DNA of 33,549 nt, taken from a virus. The stretch spans positions 1 through 33,549 of IMG/VR virus record IMGVR_UViG_3300050343_000051, one strand, 5' to 3'. Below, one piece after another: positions 22,702-31,503 of the stretch. Positions within the stretch are counted from its first letter, which is position 1, and the number at the start of each line of letters is the position of its first letter. Under the pieces are notes generated by a model. It was given only the letters and a program-made list of their open reading frames with translations. It was not told the DNA's origin and made no database searches. Both the position numbers and the translations under genes were made by a program.

Positions 22702-24193
22702 ACCTCATCAGATGGTAGCCATTGACGCGCTCAGAGACAGCCTTAAAGCTGGCAACAAGCGAGTCATCCTCAGTGCGCCTTGTAGCATGGGCAAGACCAT
22801 TATCGCCTGTTACATAGCTATGAAGGCCGTCAAGAAGAACCCAAAGGTCAGAGTGGCGTTTTTTTGCGACAGGTTGAAGTTGCTAAGCCAGACAGAGGAG
22901 ACCTTCAAAAGCCTTGGAGCAAGCTACTCAGTGCTTCAAGGCGACAGCCCGAAGTACGATCCAAATGAAAACATTCAGATAGTCAGCACAGCCACAGCCG
23001 TTAGGCGCAACCACTTCACTTATGACTTAGCAATCATAGATGAGGCTCATAATATGTATAAAGGCTTGCTAGACCAGATGAGGCGCTATAATGCCTTGAC
23101 CTTCATAGGCTTAACAGCCACACCTTATAGCCGTGGTATGGCTTCTGAAGGTTTATGGGAAGACCTGATAGTCACTACCACTCCGCAAGATTTGATAGAC
23201 GCTGGCTGGCTTTGCCCGACTGACTATTATCACGGCAGGACTGTTGATGTCTCTGACCTGAAGCTGAAGAAGTCACACACAGGCGATCATGATTATGATG
23301 CTGAAGACTTAGGCAAGCGTATGCAGGAAGATGACACGCTGGCTGGTGATATTGTGGATAACTACGTCAAGCACTCTGCTGGCCTGACCAAGCGAGCCGT
23401 ATGCTTCGCGCCATCTATAGCCTACAGCAAGAGCCTCGTAGAGCGATTCAATCAGACGCTAGGCCAAGAGATAGCTGTACACATTGACGGCTATGACGAT
23501 CAGGCTACTAGAGAGCTGAAGTATCAAGACTTTGAGGATGGTGTATACAAGGTGATGATTAACAGTCGCATCTTGAATACAGGCTGGGATGATTCTGGCG
23601 TGGAAATTTTGATAGACACATTCAGGACTCGCAGCCTTACTACTTGGATTCAGCGCATAGGACGCATCTGGCGCATTCATGCTGATAAGGAGCGAGCGAT
23701 TGTGCTTGATCACGCTGGCAATCTGGCTCACTTCAACGCTTATCCTGAGTCTTTTGTGCCTTCAGAGCTGCACTCTGGTGATAGGAACTACCAAGAGCGG
23801 AAGCAAACCAAGACTGAGCCTAAAGAACCTATCCTTCACAACTGCAAGCAGTGCAGCGGTGCGTTTACAGGACTTCGTTGTAAGTGTGGATGGGAGCTTC
23901 CTATAGGCACTCCAACGCTCAAAGATGACGGCACACAGCTCGTCAAGGCAGAGAACCTATCGCCTGCCGAGACAAGGCGCAAGACGCTGACCAAGGAGCA
24001 GAAGCAGGAATGGTACTCATCTTTGCTGCATTACGGTTACGAGCATAACTACAAGAAAGGCTGGGCGTACCATAAGTACATTGAGTGCTTCTCTTGCGCT
24101 CCTAATGGCTTGAAGCAGATAGGCCGACAACCAATCCCAGAAGCACTAAGCTGGATCAAGAGCCGTCAGATAGCATGGAGTAAGCGAGCATGA
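22688..24193 (+). CDS. SF2 DEAH helicase
   Basis: A 501-residue superfamily 2 helicase. Visible motifs are RPHQMVAID (Q-like), APCSMGKT (Walker A, residues 30-37), DEAH (118-121), TATP (143-146), NTGWDDSGVEILI (motif V region) and QRIGRIWR (motif VI; the common form is QRIGRAGR). After the motor there is a zinc-binding knuckle (CKQCSGAFTGLRCKCGW) and a C-terminal domain rich in aromatic residues (WYSSLLHYGYEHNYKKGWAY), resembling phage RecQ/UvsW-like replicative helicases. It probably unwinds DNA at the phage origin or branch points. The start overlaps the previous gene by 14 bases and its end overlaps the primase-like gene by four. Confidence 0.9.
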   Translation: MISLRPHQMVAIDALRDSLKAGNKRVILSAPCSMGKTIIACYIAMKAVKKNPKVRVAFFCDRLKLLSQTEETFKSLGASYSVLQGDSPKYDPNENIQIVSTATAVRRNHFTYDLAIIDEAHNMYKGLLDQMRRYNALTFIGLTATPYSRGMASEGLWEDLIVTTTPQDLIDAGWLCPTDYYHGRTVDVSDLKLKKSHTGDHDYDAEDLGKRMQEDDTLAGDIVDNYVKHSAGLTKRAVCFAPSIAYSKSLVERFNQTLGQEIAVHIDGYDDQATRELKYQDFEDGVYKVMINSRILNTGWDDSGVEILIDTFRTRSLTTWIQRIGRIWRIHADKERAIVLDHAGNLAHFNAYPESFVPSELHSGDRNYQERKQTKTEPKEPILHNCKQCSGAFTGLRCKCGWELPIGTPTLKDDGTQLVKAENLSPAETRRKTLTKEQKQEWYSSLLHYGYEHNYKKGWAYHKYIECFSCAPNGLKQIGRQPIPEALSWIKSRQIAWSKRA

Positions 24194-24642
24194 TTGAATG
24201 GTATCAGCCAGTATTAGATCGGCTAGACAAGGTAAGACAGCTAGGAACTCACAAGTGGACTGCCTGCTGTCCGGTGCATGATGACTCCAATCCTTCTATG
24301 TCAGTCACCGTAGCGGACACGCCTGAAGGCCAGAAGCTCCTATTCTATTGTTTTGCTTGCAGCGCAAAAGGTGATAATGTGGTAGAATCCATAGGACTCA
24401 AAATAGGAGACCTGTTTGAGCGCAGCAAAGAATTTACTCCAGATCGTCACTATCTACTTCAAAAGACTGTAGATTCTGACGATTTTACCATTTTGATCTA
24501 CGAGACTGATAAGGCCAAAGGCCGCAAGATTCGGTACAAAGATCACAAGGAGTATGTAGCAGCGATAGCTCGTAGAGAGCTGAGGACTGCACTGGACATT
24601 CCACAGACAATTATTGAAGTTAAGACGGACGGTTTCTTGTAA
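24190..24642 (+). CDS. CHC2 zinc-finger primase-like protein
   Basis: A 150-residue protein containing the DnaG-type zinc-binding domain: ACCPVHDDSNPS with Cys27 and His30, and YCFACSAKGD with Cys54 and Cys57. This domain recognises priming sites on template DNA. The TOPRIM catalytic domain of a full primase is absent; the C-terminal 80 residues (RHYLLQKTVDSDDFTILIYE) are unrelated. It may guide the host primase or the neighbouring helicase to the phage origin. Position directly after the helicase with a four-base overlap (ATGA) supports a joint role in replication initiation. Confidence 0.85.
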   Translation: MIEWYQPVLDRLDKVRQLGTHKWTACCPVHDDSNPSMSVTVADTPEGQKLLFYCFACSAKGDNVVESIGLKIGDLFERSKEFTPDRHYLLQKTVDSDDFTILIYETDKAKGRKIRYKDHKEYVAAIARRELRTALDIPQTIIEVKTDGFL

Positions 24643-25007
24643 TGACTAAGCCAATGAGAGTGCTAACAGAAGATGAAATTGCAACTATTCAGAGACTTGC
24701 GCCTTCACTTACTAAAGAGCAGTTAGCTCATCATTTAGGTATGTGTTTCAATACCTTAGACAGAATAATGGAAAGAGACAGCAGAGTAAGTGAAACTTAT
24801 AACAGGTCTCGAATGGAAGCTGGCACTAGGATGATAGAAGCTCTCTATCGTAAAGGACTAGATGAAGGTGATTTCCAGTCTATGAAACTTTATTTGTCTC
24901 AAGTTATGAACTGGACAGAGAAGAGCAGGACAGAACATACAGGCGCTGATGGCAAGCCTATCCAGATGGACGTTGATACTCACTGGACTATTGAGGTGAT
25001 GGAATGA
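24642..25007 (+). CDS. Terminase small subunit
   Basis: A 121-residue DNA-binding packaging protein. The N-terminal half contains a helix-turn-helix (SLTKEQLAHHLGMCFNTLDR at residues 22-41) that would recognise the packaging site. The C-terminal end (LYLSQVMNWTEKSRTEHTGA) is a typical small-terminase tail. It forms the packaging motor with the large subunit encoded 240 bases downstream. It overlaps the CHC2 gene by one base (TAATG) and the next ORF by four (ATGA). Confidence 0.8.
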   Translation: MTKPMRVLTEDEIATIQRLAPSLTKEQLAHHLGMCFNTLDRIMERDSRVSETYNRSRMEAGTRMIEALYRKGLDEGDFQSMKLYLSQVMNWTEKSRTEHTGADGKPIQMDVDTHWTIEVME

Positions 25008-25210
25008 GCACAGGCGCATGGGAAGGCGGTAAAGGATCAAGGCCAAGGCCGTACAGCGTAAGTCAGAAAGAATTCCAAGCAAACTTTGAGAGGATATTTG
25101 GAAATGCCACTACAGAAAGGCAAGAGCAAAAAGACCATCTCCAAGAACATCAAGACAGAGATGGCGGCAGGCAAGCCACAGAATCAGGCAATCGCCATAG
25201 CAATGGCTAA
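25004..25210 (+). CDS. Small hypothetical protein next to terminase
   Basis: A 68-residue open frame from ATG 25004, coupled to the terS stop. The first 35 residues ([20 protein letters not shown], then [13 protein letters not shown]) match a recurrent small phage protein found beside terminase genes. The C-terminal half lies in another frame over the start of the next gene (25104) and is polar and Gln/Glu/His-rich. Family members usually end shortly after the FxxIFG motif, so the real product may be shorter if an indel is present, or the two genes may truly overlap by 107 bases. Confidence 0.6.
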   Translation: MSTGAWEGGKGSRPRPYSVSQKEFQANFERIFGNATTERQEQKDHLQEHQDRDGGRQATESGNRHSNG

Positions 25211-25247
25211 GGCCAAGCAGAAAAAGAATACTGTGAAGTACGAATAA
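25104..25247 (+). CDS. Small basic phage protein ([15 protein letters not shown] type)
   Basis: A 47-residue protein that starts at ATG 25104 with GAGAGGA twelve bases upstream, and ends TAA 25247, overlapping the terL ATG by one base. The sequence [20 protein letters not shown], then [19 protein letters not shown], closely resembles a small Lys-rich protein common near packaging genes in many phages. It is almost entirely basic and helical with an amphipathic [10 protein letters not shown] helix, which suggests nucleic-acid binding. It lies out of frame within the previous ORF. The family resemblance makes it the more secure of the two. Confidence 0.75.
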   Translation: MPLQKGKSKKTISKNIKTEMAAGKPQNQAIAIAMAKAKQKKNTVKYE

Positions 25248-26677
25248 TGCCCAAGATGCAGATACCCAAGAAGATGCTTCCGTTCTTGCAGCCTAAGCGC
25301 TACAAGATTTGCATCGGAGGCCGTGGCTCAGGCAAGAGCATGACTATGGGTGATCTGTGTCTACTGGCAGCTCAGACGCAAGGCATCAAGACTCTCTGCG
25401 CTCGTGAGTTCCAAGCCAGCATTGACGACTCCATTCATACGCTGCTGTGTGCTGAGATAGAACGGCTAGAGTTAAAAGGCTTTGAGATACAGCGTAACGA
25501 GATCCGCTACGGCGGCGAGACTGCGTTCAAGTATATCGGGTTAGCTCGCTCACCAGAAAGTGTAAAATCGTATCACGGCTTCAGCAGGGTATTTGTGGAC
25601 GAGGCTCAGACAATATCCGAGGCCAGCCTCAAGGCTCTTACTCCTACGCTCAGAACCGCAGGCTCAGAGATCTGGATGGCAGCTAACCCAAGGTCTGCCG
25701 CTGATCCATTCTTCCTACGATTCGTCAAGCCGTTTGAGAAAGAACTACGGCGTGACGGTGTGTACGAGGACGAGCATCACACGATTGTTTGGATGAACTA
25801 CAATGACAATCCTGCGTTCCCAGAAGTCTTAGAGCAAGAGCGAGCCTATGACCAAGCGCATATGTCTCCTTCTCTGTACTCTCACGTTTGGGAAGGCGAG
25901 ACGTATGATGAGAACGAAGACTCAATCATTCCAGTGCCGTGGTTCTTGTCGGCAGTAGATGCACACATAAAGCTAGGTTGGAAGGCTGAAGGCGCTATCA
26001 TTGCGTCTCACGACCCATCGGACGAAGGCGGTGACAGCAAAGGCTTTGTACTCAGGCACGGCAACGTGATCCTAGATGTCTGCGAGATGGTGACAGGCGA
26101 TGCTGGCGAAGGCATGGATTGGGCGCTAGACAAGGCGTTGAAAGCTAACGCTGACCACTTCCTATGGGATGCGGACGGCTTAGGTGTCTCTCTCAAGCGT
26201 CAGGTAGATCAGGCGCTGGCTGGCAAGAACGGTATCACTTACTCAATGTTCAAAGGCTCAGAGGCAGCAGAAGACCCAGAGATGCCGTACACCAGCGGCG
26301 GCACTGAGCGCAACAAGACTAACCGTGAGACCTTTAGAAACAAGCGAGCGCAGTTCTGGTGGCGGCTAAGAGATAGGTTCGAGGCTACCTACCGCGCAGT
26401 TGAGAAAGGCGAGTATGTGAACCCAGAGGATATGATCAGTCTGTCCTCTGAGATAGCGGTGCTGGATCAGCTCAGAGCTGAGGTCTGCCGCATACCGCTG
26501 AAACGCAACAATGCTGGTAAGATACAGATATTAAGCAAAGCGGAGATGGCTAAGCCTCCGTATCGGTTACCGAGTCCCAACATGGGTGATGCGCTGATGA
26601 TGTCGCTGCACTCACCTAAAGCACTAAACAAACAGAAAGTTGTCCTCAACTTCAGCGGCTGGAAGCATCATGGATAA
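25247..26677 (+). CDS. Terminase large subunit
   Basis: A 476-residue packaging motor. The ATPase part has GGRGSGKS (Walker A, residues 24-31), VFVDEAQ (Walker B with catalytic Glu, 115-121) and the coupling motif MAANPR (144-149). The C-terminal RNase H-fold nuclease shows SHDPSDEG (first acidic ligand), WDADGLG (second) and PNMGDALMMSL (third Asp). It translocates DNA into the procapsid and cuts concatemers. The sequence type is that of PBSX/P22-like headful terminases, which would give circularly permuted ends, in line with the contig break lying elsewhere in the genome. The gene overlaps the portal start by eight bases. Confidence 0.95.
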   Translation: MPKMQIPKKMLPFLQPKRYKICIGGRGSGKSMTMGDLCLLAAQTQGIKTLCAREFQASIDDSIHTLLCAEIERLELKGFEIQRNEIRYGGETAFKYIGLARSPESVKSYHGFSRVFVDEAQTISEASLKALTPTLRTAGSEIWMAANPRSAADPFFLRFVKPFEKELRRDGVYEDEHHTIVWMNYNDNPAFPEVLEQERAYDQAHMSPSLYSHVWEGETYDENEDSIIPVPWFLSAVDAHIKLGWKAEGAIIASHDPSDEGGDSKGFVLRHGNVILDVCEMVTGDAGEGMDWALDKALKANADHFLWDADGLGVSLKRQVDQALAGKNGITYSMFKGSEAAEDPEMPYTSGGTERNKTNRETFRNKRAQFWWRLRDRFEATYRAVEKGEYVNPEDMISLSSEIAVLDQLRAEVCRIPLKRNNAGKIQILSKAEMAKPPYRLPSPNMGDALMMSLHSPKALNKQKVVLNFSGWKHHG

Positions 26678-28874
26678 AAACGATTACGAATACGAGAAAG
26701 ACTCCAAGAAAGAGTATGGCGAAGATGTCTATGACTCTACTAAGTATGATGATCACGAATATGTTTCAAACCTTCTAGCTGCATCTCAGGAAGCAGACCA
26801 AGACCTGCGCGACAATGCTCGTGAGGCTGCGCTGTTCGTTGATAAGCGTGACGGTCAATGGGAGCCGTACTGGTACAACAATGCTGCTGAGAGCAAGTCT
26901 CCACGCTACAGCTTTGACATGGTGAACCCGATCATTGATCAGGTTTGTTCCGAGATTGACCAAGCATCGTTTGATGTCTCTGTCTCGCCTGCTGGCGGCA
27001 ACAGCACCAAGGACATAGCAAACACCTACTCAGGCATTGTTAGAAACATTGAGTCTATGTCTGATGCCAGTGAGGTCTACAACCACGCTGCTCGCAACAT
27101 GGTGACCACTGGCTTTGGCGCTTGGCGTGTTGTGCATAAGTATGTGAGTCAGGACAGCTTTGACCAAGACCTGTTCATTGAGCCGATTGGCAACTCCATA
27201 GACCGTGTATGGTTTGATCCTGCGGCAGAGAAGCAAGACAAGTCGGACAGCCGTTATTGCTTTGTCCTTCACGCGATTGGCAAGGATGAGTATGAGAGGC
27301 GCTGGCCTGAAGCATCTGGTGAATCAGTTGATGAAGGCCGTGATGGCGAGGCTTACTATGACAAGGCTGAGGTCGTAGTCATTGGTGAGCTGCTGTACTG
27401 CGAAGAAGAAGAGCGCGAGCTAGTCATGATGTCCAATGGGCAGGTTCATGAGGCTGATGATGACTTTAAGAAGATAGCTGATGAGCTTGAATCCATTGGC
27501 GTGACAGAAGTCCGCAGGCGCAAGCGTGTCAAGAAGTCGGTCTGTTCACGGTTATTTGACGCTAGTGATTGGCTTGAAGAGAAGAAAGAAACAGTCTTCA
27601 ACATGATTCCGGTTGTGCCTATCTACGCTAACTACAAGATCTTTGAGAACAAGACGATCTTCTGGGGACTCGTAGAGAAGCTGATGGACTCACAGCGAGT
27701 GCTGAACTACTCAGTCAGCCGTGAGGTAGCCGAGACTAGCCTTGCGCCACGAACCAAGTATTGGATGACAATGAGTCAGGCTGCTGGTCATGAGTCTTCA
27801 CTACAGACCCTGAACACTAACCACGATCCGGTTCAGTTCTTCAACGTAGATCCTGAGTTCCCGCAAGTACCTCAGCAGCAAGGCGGCGCACAGATCAACC
27901 CAGCGCTACGCACAATGTCTGAAGCTATGCGAGGCATGATTACTTACGCCTCTGGGATGTTCTCCAGCAACATGGGTGACAATCCACAGAACCAATCTGG
28001 CGTGGCAATCAATGCGCTACAGAACAAAGGCGACAACTCTACGATCAAATACTTCAAAGCCTTGGAGTATGGCATCCGTGCTACTGGTCGCATCTTGGTA
28101 GCCGCTATCCCAGAGATCTACGACTCAGCGCGTACTGTAAGGCTGCTGAAGGAAGACAACACCTATGACGTTGCTGACATCAACCAGAAGGTCATAGACC
28201 AGCAGACAGGCGATGTGGTGGTTGTGAACGATCTGTCGGTCGGTAACTATGACGTACAGGTCAAGGCTGGTGCGAGCTTCAAGAACCGCCAACAGGAGAC
28301 CATTGAGACAATCATTGAGATTGCCAAGGTCGATCCAAGCATCCTCCAGATCGCTGGTGATGTCCTGCTGGACAACGTAGCCACTGCCTCAGCTCAGCAA
28401 ATCTCTGACCGCAAACGCGCACAGATGATTGCGGCTGGCCTGATTCCTCAAGACGCAGATGACTCGAAGAAGAGTTGGCGGCAGGCGCAGCAGCAGCAAG
28501 GCGAGCCACAGCAAGATCCCAACATGGTCTTGGCGCAGGCTGAGCAGATGAAGGCTCAGGCCGAGATGCTGCGAGCGCAGATAGAGCAGGCCAAGCTACA
28601 GAACGAGCAGATGAAGCTACAGCTAGAAGCTCAGAAGCTCCAGACGCAGATGCAGGGCGACCAGGCTGAAAGCCAGATTGACTTCTTCAATGCCGAGACT
28701 AAGCGCATGGACACTCAGATCAAGGCTCAGCAGGCAGGTGCTACGATTGACAGGACAAGCGCTCAGGCAGTAGGCGAGCAGCTCAACAACCAAGAGAAGA
28801 TGGCTGACATCAGCGACAGGCAGCGCGCCGAGGCTCGAGACGTATGCGAGCCGAAGCTCAACGCCGAGCCATGA
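26670..28874 (+). CDS. Portal protein, P22 gp1-like
   Basis: A 734-residue dodecameric portal (P22 gp1 is 725 aa). The start ATG 26670 (MDKNDYEYEKDSKKEYGEDV) is preferred over an upstream TTG in terL. Recognisable regions are DKRDGQWEPYWYNNAAESKS, RYSFDMVNPIIDQVCSEIDQ, FGAWRVVHKYVSQDSFDQDL and MFSSNMGDNPQNQSGVAINA. The C-terminal 150 residues are a Gln/Ala-rich coiled coil (EQMKAQAEMLRAQIEQAKLQ), corresponding to the long barrel of P22 portal. The frame is intact until the last few dozen codons; the final residues (RAEARDVCEPKLNAEP) may reflect an indel. It forms the DNA channel at the capsid vertex. Confidence 0.93.
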   Translation: MDKNDYEYEKDSKKEYGEDVYDSTKYDDHEYVSNLLAASQEADQDLRDNAREAALFVDKRDGQWEPYWYNNAAESKSPRYSFDMVNPIIDQVCSEIDQASFDVSVSPAGGNSTKDIANTYSGIVRNIESMSDASEVYNHAARNMVTTGFGAWRVVHKYVSQDSFDQDLFIEPIGNSIDRVWFDPAAEKQDKSDSRYCFVLHAIGKDEYERRWPEASGESVDEGRDGEAYYDKAEVVVIGELLYCEEEERELVMMSNGQVHEADDDFKKIADELESIGVTEVRRRKRVKKSVCSRLFDASDWLEEKKETVFNMIPVVPIYANYKIFENKTIFWGLVEKLMDSQRVLNYSVSREVAETSLAPRTKYWMTMSQAAGHESSLQTLNTNHDPVQFFNVDPEFPQVPQQQGGAQINPALRTMSEAMRGMITYASGMFSSNMGDNPQNQSGVAINALQNKGDNSTIKYFKALEYGIRATGRILVAAIPEIYDSARTVRLLKEDNTYDVADINQKVIDQQTGDVVVVNDLSVGNYDVQVKAGASFKNRQQETIETIIEIAKVDPSILQIAGDVLLDNVATASAQQISDRKRAQMIAAGLIPQDADDSKKSWRQAQQQQGEPQQDPNMVLAQAEQMKAQAEMLRAQIEQAKLQNEQMKLQLEAQKLQTQMQGDQAESQIDFFNAETKRMDTQIKAQQAGATIDRTSAQAVGEQLNNQEKMADISDRQRAEARDVCEPKLNAEP

Positions 28875-28910
28875 GGTATATGTCTGACTCTGAGATAGCG
28901 AGAATGCAGA

Positions 28911-30920
28911 ATGGCTGAACCAAGGTATAGGTACGGAGGAGACAGCGCCATAGGTGCGCTGCTCCTGCCTGAGCGCCGAGAGATCCTGCAAGAAGAGCAG
29001 AACCAGTTCATCGGCTATGATGACCGTGGTCAGGCCATAGTCCAGACGATCTACCTGCCCAGTACGGAGAGTCTGAAGTAGACTTCTCATACAGTCCTAT
29101 AGTCAGAGGCGCTAAAGCTACTGGCTCTTTCCTCAGTGACATCTTCTTTGGTGATGCTAACGAGCAGTCAGAAGCTGCTGGCAGAGCTGTCAGCGCAGTC
29201 CGTGGAGTGGTAGGAGGCTCTAGGAGATTACGCCTCTGATCAATATCAGGCAGGCATGGCTGGCGGTACTACCTATGATCCTGAGACTCGGCAGATAACT
29301 GAGTTTGATCCTGCTTTAGTTATGGGAGGAGGCTCTAGCGGTGGAGGCTCAGCGTTAGCCTCTGGCTTTAGAAGGTCAGGCGGCAACAGGACAGAACAAA
29401 GCGCTAGGATGCAGAGAGCGCAAGACCTTGGTTTTGATACTAGCCAGTCCTTTGTATCACTCGACCAATTCTTCGTTTGACTCTTTTGAAGTACCGGAAG
29501 ACGGTTTTTTAAAGTATGGGAAAGGCGTTTATACCACGCCAAATGCACAATATTCCGACAGATATATTAGACAAAACAGAGACTTAGAGTCAGCGTACAA
29601 GGAAGGCGCTAACGTCATGCCTTTGTATGCGCGAGGCAGGATTGGAACAGAGGAAGATTGGGAGGCAGCAAGGCAAGAAATGTTAGCTGAAGGCGTAAAT
29701 CCATCAGGCTACAATCCTATGCAAGAAGAAATAAAAAGGCGGCTACAGGAAAAAGGTTTTGATGGCCTTAATATGTTCGGCAATGAAGTTATTATTTACG
29801 ATCCCAAAAACCTTCGCTCTATTAACGCAGAGTTTGATCCTGCAATGTCTGACAGCGATATGCTTTTATACTCAGGCGGCGGCAGGCAAGGCACAGCAAT
29901 AGCTGGCGGCTCGGCGCTGCGCGAGTCTTTTCGTATCGGAGATGAAGGCTTTGATCCAAGGTTTGACAGCCGAGCGAGAGAACAACAGCGCATATTGGAT
30001 ACAGAGCTAACGTATGAAGGTTCGCCTATAGTGCGTCCGGAAGTAAGCATTTTTGACTATGAAGGCAAGCCATTCAGAATAACTATGGCAGACAGGACAA
30101 AAGCTGGATCGCGCCTATCACTGGAGTCGAAGGTGTTGATTATGACCTGCCCGTAGAGCTGCAAGGCGGCCAAGACTTCATGTTTGCCAATCCAACAGGC
30201 AGAGAAGGCCAGGTCTGGGCGCAGGATAGAGGAGCAACATCGGCTTTCTTGAATTCATTTATGGGATTGGATGGCAAGCCAATAGCTGATGAGGTGCTTG
30301 ATGCTGCCTTACCGGATGGCTCCGAGTGGTGGAGACTTCTCTACTATGACCGGAGAGGTAATGGTTACTCACGCTAGGAATGCCGTGTCAAAAAGAGCCA
30401 AAGCGGCAGGCTGACACGACTATTAAAGAATTCTATCCAGCTTGGAAAGGAATAGATAATCCTGAAAGCATAGACCAAATTAGAGAAATGACAGGCGATC
30501 CTAGAAAATCTTTATTACAGGTTATGGACAGGGATTTAAGAGACGAAGGCGGTCTTGGGTATAGGCCAAGCTAGGCTCGCTGTAAGTGATCGCGCTCAAT
30601 ACAACGCTCCTGACTTTAATCTGCAAAATGTTGGTGTTGCTAATCCGTATGGCGATTCAAGGTTTGAAGTGTCTGGGCATCGCACCTATGGTCAAGGATT
30701 GGCTGGCAGGCCTGAAGGCATTTTGAGAGAGCAAGACATAAATGTTTTTGAGTTAATGCCCGATCTTGTAAGCGCCAGAGGATTTGACAGCGTTGATTCT
30801 TTGCTTAGAGCTGATCCAGCTACCTTGGCAAAAGAGCAATACACGTTGCGCCGAGGCACTAGAGGCGGCGTAATAACTGAAGAGATGCTGAGAGATATAG
30901 AGGCTCGTAGAGCAAATTAA
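28911..30920 (+). CDS. ADP-ribosyltransferase-like polyvalent protein between portal and scaffold (frameshifted)
   Basis: Corrected length is about 670 aa from ATG 28911 (MAEPRYRYGGDSAIGALLLP). A short frame 28871-28918 (MRYMSDSEIARMQNG) precedes it and may be its true N-terminus. The first 170 residues include a Gly/Ala/Ser-rich segment. From about 29450 an ART-like domain appears: LYHSTNSSFDSFEV, KYGKGVYTTPNAQYSDRYI and NEVIIYDPKNLRSINAEFDP. The YHxT, GxGVYxT and (E)xxxxDPxxLRSxxAxFDP order is that of ART domains of phage polyvalent and MuF-type proteins. The last 290 residues (KPFRITMADRTKAG, ELQGGQDFMFANP, KEFYPAWKGIDN) form a second unrecognised domain. About seven indels break the frame (near 29060, 29215, 29445, 30105, 30335, 30395 and 30550). 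Such enzymes may be virion-carried and modify host targets. Confidence 0.65.
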
Positions 30921-31123
30921 AAAAAGTTTATGGAAGCGTAATAGTGGTTCAATTCCACAGGCGATAATCTATAGGAGCCTTGCTAGGTAGCCGCTTCCGC
31001 CATATTTTAAGAAAAGTATTGCTTTTTACCAAATTGTGGTATATTTGACCACTAGCGCACTCCACGCTTTCTTGGAGGCACGGAACGTCACCGTTTATTT
31101 GACGGCATTACAGTAGGTATAAG
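30921..31123 (+). promoter_or_regulatory. Leader region upstream of scaffold and coat
   Basis: A 203-base non-coding gap. Besides the tRNA-like element it contains nested inverted repeats (TACCA-AATTG-TGGTA at 31027-31041, and GTGGT-ATATTTG-ACCAC over 31036-31052), TATATT at 31040-31045 with TTGCTT 15 bases upstream as a possible promoter, and CGTCA...TGACG (31086-31104) as a hairpin before the scaffold start. A dedicated promoter for the highly expressed scaffold-coat pair would make sense, but the hexamers and spacing are not strong. Confidence 0.3.
30932..31002 (+). other. tRNA-like element with 7-bp acceptor-type stem and GCCA end
   Basis: GGAAGCG (30932-30938) pairs perfectly with CGCTTCC (30992-30998), followed by G and CCA exactly as in a tRNA 3' end. 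Inside, GTGG-TTCAATT-CCAC (30944-30958) is a stem with a T-loop-like TTCAA sequence, but it lies near the 5' side rather than before the 3' acceptor strand. AGGC...GCCT (30959-30980) and GCTA-GG-TAGC (30982-30991) are further small pairings. The total, 71 bases including CCA, is a few bases short for a tRNA, and no normal anticodon arm is visible. It may be an indel-damaged tRNA gene, a tRNA-mimicking element or coincidence. Confidence 0.3.
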
Positions 31124-31503
31124 ATGCAACCAGACGATATGGTCGATGAGACTCAAGATATTGAGTTTGAAGACATAGAGGATGTAGATCAGGAAACTGA
31201 TTCCGATTCATCAGCGGATACTGACGAAGGTCAGGAGAAATCTACTAGACCTGTTTTTAACGAAGAACAGCAGAAGGCTTTTGACAAGGCTATGGCTGAG
31301 AAGACTTGGAAGGCGCGAGAAGCAGAGCGTCAGGCCGAGGACTATCGCAAGCGCCTTGCAGAGCTTGAGGCTAGGCTTCCCAAAGAACAGCCGCCTGAAG
31401 TGCCGAAAGTGCCTGACTTCTATAGTCTTTCAGATAGAGAGATACAGGAGCAGCTCCGACAGCGTGATGAGGCGATTGCCAAACGAGCTGAGTTTGATGC
31501 ATC
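31124..31503 (+). CDS. Scaffolding protein, truncated and fused toward coat
   Basis: ATG 31124 starts a very acidic N-terminus (ETQDIEFEDIEDVDQETDSD), then a charged coiled coil (AEKTWKAREAERQAEDYRKR) and PKVPDFYSLSDREIQEQLRQ. These are typical of podovirus scaffolding proteins, which direct coat assembly and leave the procapsid. The sequence reaches FDA at about 31500 and then runs, with no stop and no spacer, into the ATG of the coat gene. P22 scaffold is 303 aa and only about 126 residues are present here. The C-terminal coat-binding helix-turn-helix, the stop and the coat ribosome site are all missing, so an internal deletion or a misassembly is likely. Confidence 0.7.

Noticed and set aside
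28623-29090. 155-residue minus-strand frame over the portal end
   Set aside because: Leu/Ser-rich shadow of the Gln-rich portal coiled coil; no ribosome site and no neighbours on that strand.
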